The notes under the pieces were generated by a model, which was not told the DNA's origin, searched no databases, and saw only the letters and a list, made by a program, of their open reading frames with translations. A stretch of 7,738 bases of DNA, taken from NCBI GenBank assembly GCA_903929895.1, contig CAIYWM010000122.1:1-7738 (forward strand). The letters run 5' to 3'. Of the stretch, positions 5,937-7,738 are shown in pieces (position 1 is the stretch's first letter; each line of letters begins with the position of its first letter). This DNA comes from an uncultured Alphaproteobacteria bacterium (lineage in GTDB: Bacteria; Pseudomonadota; Alphaproteobacteria; Reyranellales; Reyranellaceae). The translations under genes and the position numbers were made by a program.

Positions 5937-7385
5937 ATGTCGCTCATCAAAGGTGAAACTGGCGAGTGGGAGATCGTCCTGGGGCTGGAAGTCCATGCCC
6001 AGGTGATTTCCGACGCCAAGCTCTTCTCCGGCGCGCCGACGACGTTCGGTGCCGATCCCAACACCCAGGTCTCGCTGGTCGACGCCGCCATGCCCGGCAT
6101 GCTGCCCGTGATCAACGAGCGCTGCGTGGAGCAGGCAGTCCGGACCGGCCTCGGCCTCAATGCCAAGATCAACCTGCGGTCCATCTTCGACCGCAAGAAT
6201 TACTTCTACCAGGACCTGCCGCAGGGCTACCAGATCTCGCAGTATAAGGATCCGATCGTGGGCGAGGGCGTGGTCGAGATCGATCTCGACGGCGGTGTCA
6301 CCAAGAAGATCGGTATCGAGCGGCTGCATCTCGAGCAGGATGCGGGCAAGAGCATGCACGATCAGCATCCCAGCCAGACCTATGTCGACCTGAACCGGTC
6401 GGGCGTGGCGCTGATGGAGATCGTCAGCAAGCCCGACATGCGCACCGCCGACGAAGCGGCGGCCTATCTGAGCAAGCTGCGCTCGATCGTGCGCTATCTG
6501 GGCACCTGCGACGGCAACATGGACGAGGGCTCCATGCGCTGCGACGTCAACGTCTCTGTGCGTCGGCCGGGCGGCGAGCTTGGCACGCGCTGCGAGATCA
6601 AGAACGTGAACTCGATCCGCTTCGTGAAGCAGGCGATCGAGTACGAAGCGCGCCGCCAGGTCGAGGTGATCGAAGGTGGCGGCACGATCAAGCAGGAAAC
6701 CCGGAACTTCGATCCGGGGCGCGGCGAGACGCGTTCGTCACGTTCGAAGGAAGACGCCCAGGACTACCGCTACTTCCCGGATCCCGACCTCCTGCCTCTG
6801 ATCTTCACGCAGGACTATGTCGACCAGATCCGCGCCACCCTGCCGGAGCTGCCCGATGCGCGGAAGAACCGCTACATCAAGGATTTCGGTCTCTCGCCCT
6901 ATGATGCGGGCGTGCTGACGGCCGAGAAATCCACGGCGGAATTCTTCGAGGCTGTCGCGAAGGGCCGCGATGCCAAGCAGGCCGCCAACCTGGTGACCGG
7001 CGATTTCTTCGCCATGCTGAACCGCCTCGGCGCCACCTTCGAGACCTCGCCGATCAGCGCCGCCAAACTCGGCAAGCTGCTCGACCTGCAGGCCGACGGC
7101 ACCATCTCCGGCCGTATCGCCAAGGATCTGTTCGTCGCCATGGAGGAAACGGGCAAGGACCCGGCCGTCCTGGTCGAGGAACGCGGCCTGAAGCAGGTGA
7201 CGGACACCGGCGCCATCGAGGCCGCCATCAAAGCGGTGATCGACGCCAACCCCGGCCAGCTCGCGGCCTACAAGGCCAAGCCCACGCTGTTCGGCTGGTT
7301 CGTCGGCCAGGTCATGAAGTCGACCGGGGGCAAGGCCAACCCGAAGGTCGTGAACGAGCTGCTGAAGAAAGCGCTCGACGCCTGA
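5937..7385 (+). CDS. gatB: Glutamyl-tRNA(Gln)/aspartyl-tRNA(Asn) amidotransferase subunit B
   Basis: GatB binds the misacylated tRNA, activates the Glu or Asp side chain with ATP and amidates it with ammonia from GatA. The predicted protein is 482 residues, a normal length. The N-terminal cradle domain starts with [14 protein letters not shown], containing the conserved Glu18 and His20 near a metal site in known structures. Later blocks are [26 protein letters not shown], the signature [33 protein letters not shown], and [16 protein letters not shown] (270-285). The helical and tail domains begin around [10 protein letters not shown] (349 on) and end with [12 protein letters not shown]. The frame is open upstream to before 5800, but family proteins begin close to the SLIKG-TG-WE block, which supports the ATG at 5937. 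No Shine-Dalgarno lies at usable distance; the nearest GGAG is over 20 bases away. gatB is transcribed apart from gatCA and is followed after 2 bases by a lactonase-like gene. Confidence 0.97.
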   Translation: MSLIKGETGEWEIVLGLEVHAQVISDAKLFSGAPTTFGADPNTQVSLVDAAMPGMLPVINERCVEQAVRTGLGLNAKINLRSIFDRKNYFYQDLPQGYQISQYKDPIVGEGVVEIDLDGGVTKKIGIERLHLEQDAGKSMHDQHPSQTYVDLNRSGVALMEIVSKPDMRTADEAAAYLSKLRSIVRYLGTCDGNMDEGSMRCDVNVSVRRPGGELGTRCEIKNVNSIRFVKQAIEYEARRQVEVIEGGGTIKQETRNFDPGRGETRSSRSKEDAQDYRYFPDPDLLPLIFTQDYVDQIRATLPELPDARKNRYIKDFGLSPYDAGVLTAEKSTAEFFEAVAKGRDAKQAANLVTGDFFAMLNRLGATFETSPISAAKLGKLLDLQADGTISGRIAKDLFVAMEETGKDPAVLVEERGLKQVTDTGAIEAAIKAVIDANPGQLAAYKAKPTLFGWFVGQVMKSTGGKANPKVVNELLKKALDA

Positions 7386-7387
7386 CG

Positions 7388-7738
7388 ATGACCGTCAAGC
7401 TCTACGCCATGACCTGCGGCCGCCTGGTCGGCCGCCTCAAGGACATGATCGAGGGCGAGGACGGTCATGTAACTCTGCCCATCCCATCCTACCTGATCGA
7501 ACACCCCAAGGGCCGGGCGGTGTTCGACACCGGCATGCACCCGCAGTGCCGCACCGATGCGGCCGGCCGCATGGGAGCGGGTGTGGCGCGGATCTTCGGC
7601 TTCGAACAGTACGGCCCCGACGACGACGTGAAGTCGCGACTCGAATCGATCGACCGCGATCCCGGCAAGATCGACTTCATCGTGAACAGCCACCTGCATT
7701 TCGACCATGCCGGGGGCAACGAACTCGTGCCCAACGCC
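7388..7738 (+). CDS. Metallo-beta-lactamase-fold hydrolase, N-acyl-homoserine lactonase-like, 3'-truncated
   Basis: The open frame from ATG 7388 runs to the window edge without a stop, showing 117 residues, perhaps somewhat under half of a typical 250-280-residue protein. It begins MTVKLYAMTCGRL and continues with LPIPSYLIEHPKGRAVFDTGMHP (about 30-52), the N-terminal pattern of the AttM/AiiA-like lactonase branch of the metallo-beta-lactamase superfamily. The zinc motif HxHxDH is present as SHLHFDHAGGN, with His102, His104, Asp106 and His107. Such enzymes open lactone rings, classically of N-acyl-homoserine lactone quorum signals, but many relatives act on other lactones or esters, so quorum quenching is only a possibility. 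No clear Shine-Dalgarno precedes the start. The 2-base gap after the gatB stop points to translational coupling and a shared transcript. Confidence 0.85.
   Translation, partial: MTVKLYAMTCGRLVGRLKDMIEGEDGHVTLPIPSYLIEHPKGRAVFDTGMHPQCRTDAAGRMGAGVARIFGFEQYGPDDDVKSRLESIDRDPGKIDFIVNSHLHFDHAGGNELVPNA

Noticed and set aside
1..7738. CRISPR arrays, tRNA or rRNA genes, insertion sequences, phage genes
   Set aside because: No regularly spaced repeats, cloverleaf-like or rRNA-like segments, transposase motifs or phage proteins were seen on either strand.

Overview
The window reads as ordinary chromosomal DNA from a GC-rich alphaproteobacterium. The evidence is strong G/C bias at third codon positions, the alphaproteobacterial look of GatC, GatA and GatB, and two tripartite-tricarboxylate (Bug/TctC-type) binding proteins of the kind that are numerous in soil and freshwater Alphaproteobacteria and Betaproteobacteria. 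I cannot fix the genus from sequence alone; a Rhodospirillales- or Hyphomicrobiales-type lineage is an inference.

Layout: the 3' part of gatC (1-294, cut by the window edge) runs into gatA (298-1770) with a 3-base gap. After 113 bases comes a Bug-type periplasmic binding protein (1884-2867, +), and after a further 153 bases a zinc amidohydrolase of the N-acyl-D-amino-acid deacylase family (3021-4739, +). A second Bug-type binding protein lies on the minus strand (4771-5754), convergent with the amidohydrolase and divergent from gatB. gatB (5937-7385, +) follows a 182-base divergent intergenic region, and 2 bases after its stop begins a metallo-beta-lactamase-fold protein resembling N-acyl-homoserine lactonases (7388 to the window end, incomplete).

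How they fit together: GatA, GatB and GatC form the glutamine-dependent amidotransferase that converts misacylated Glu-tRNA(Gln) and/or Asp-tRNA(Asn) to the correct aminoacyl-tRNA. Here the gatCA pair is separated from gatB by about 4.2 kb of apparently unrelated accessory genes: two solute receptors flanking one amidohydrolase. A plausible but unproven reading is that the three central genes form a scavenging module, in which a carboxylate or acylated amino acid is captured in the periplasm and deacylated in the cytoplasm. No TctA/TctB membrane subunits lie in the window, so the receptors would need a transporter encoded elsewhere.

Non-coding signals worth noting are a promoter-like pair placed so that gatB could be transcribed as a leaderless mRNA, a 15-base dyad overlapping the ribosome-binding site of the amidohydrolase, a hairpin between the convergent genes, an 11-base-phased direct repeat upstream of the first receptor gene, and a thrice-repeated 7-mer plus a dyad in the divergent region. 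All are motif-level and untested. I found no CRISPR array, transposon, phage gene, rRNA or tRNA. Nothing here looks like a wholly new system; the interest lies in gene arrangement and regulatory detail.
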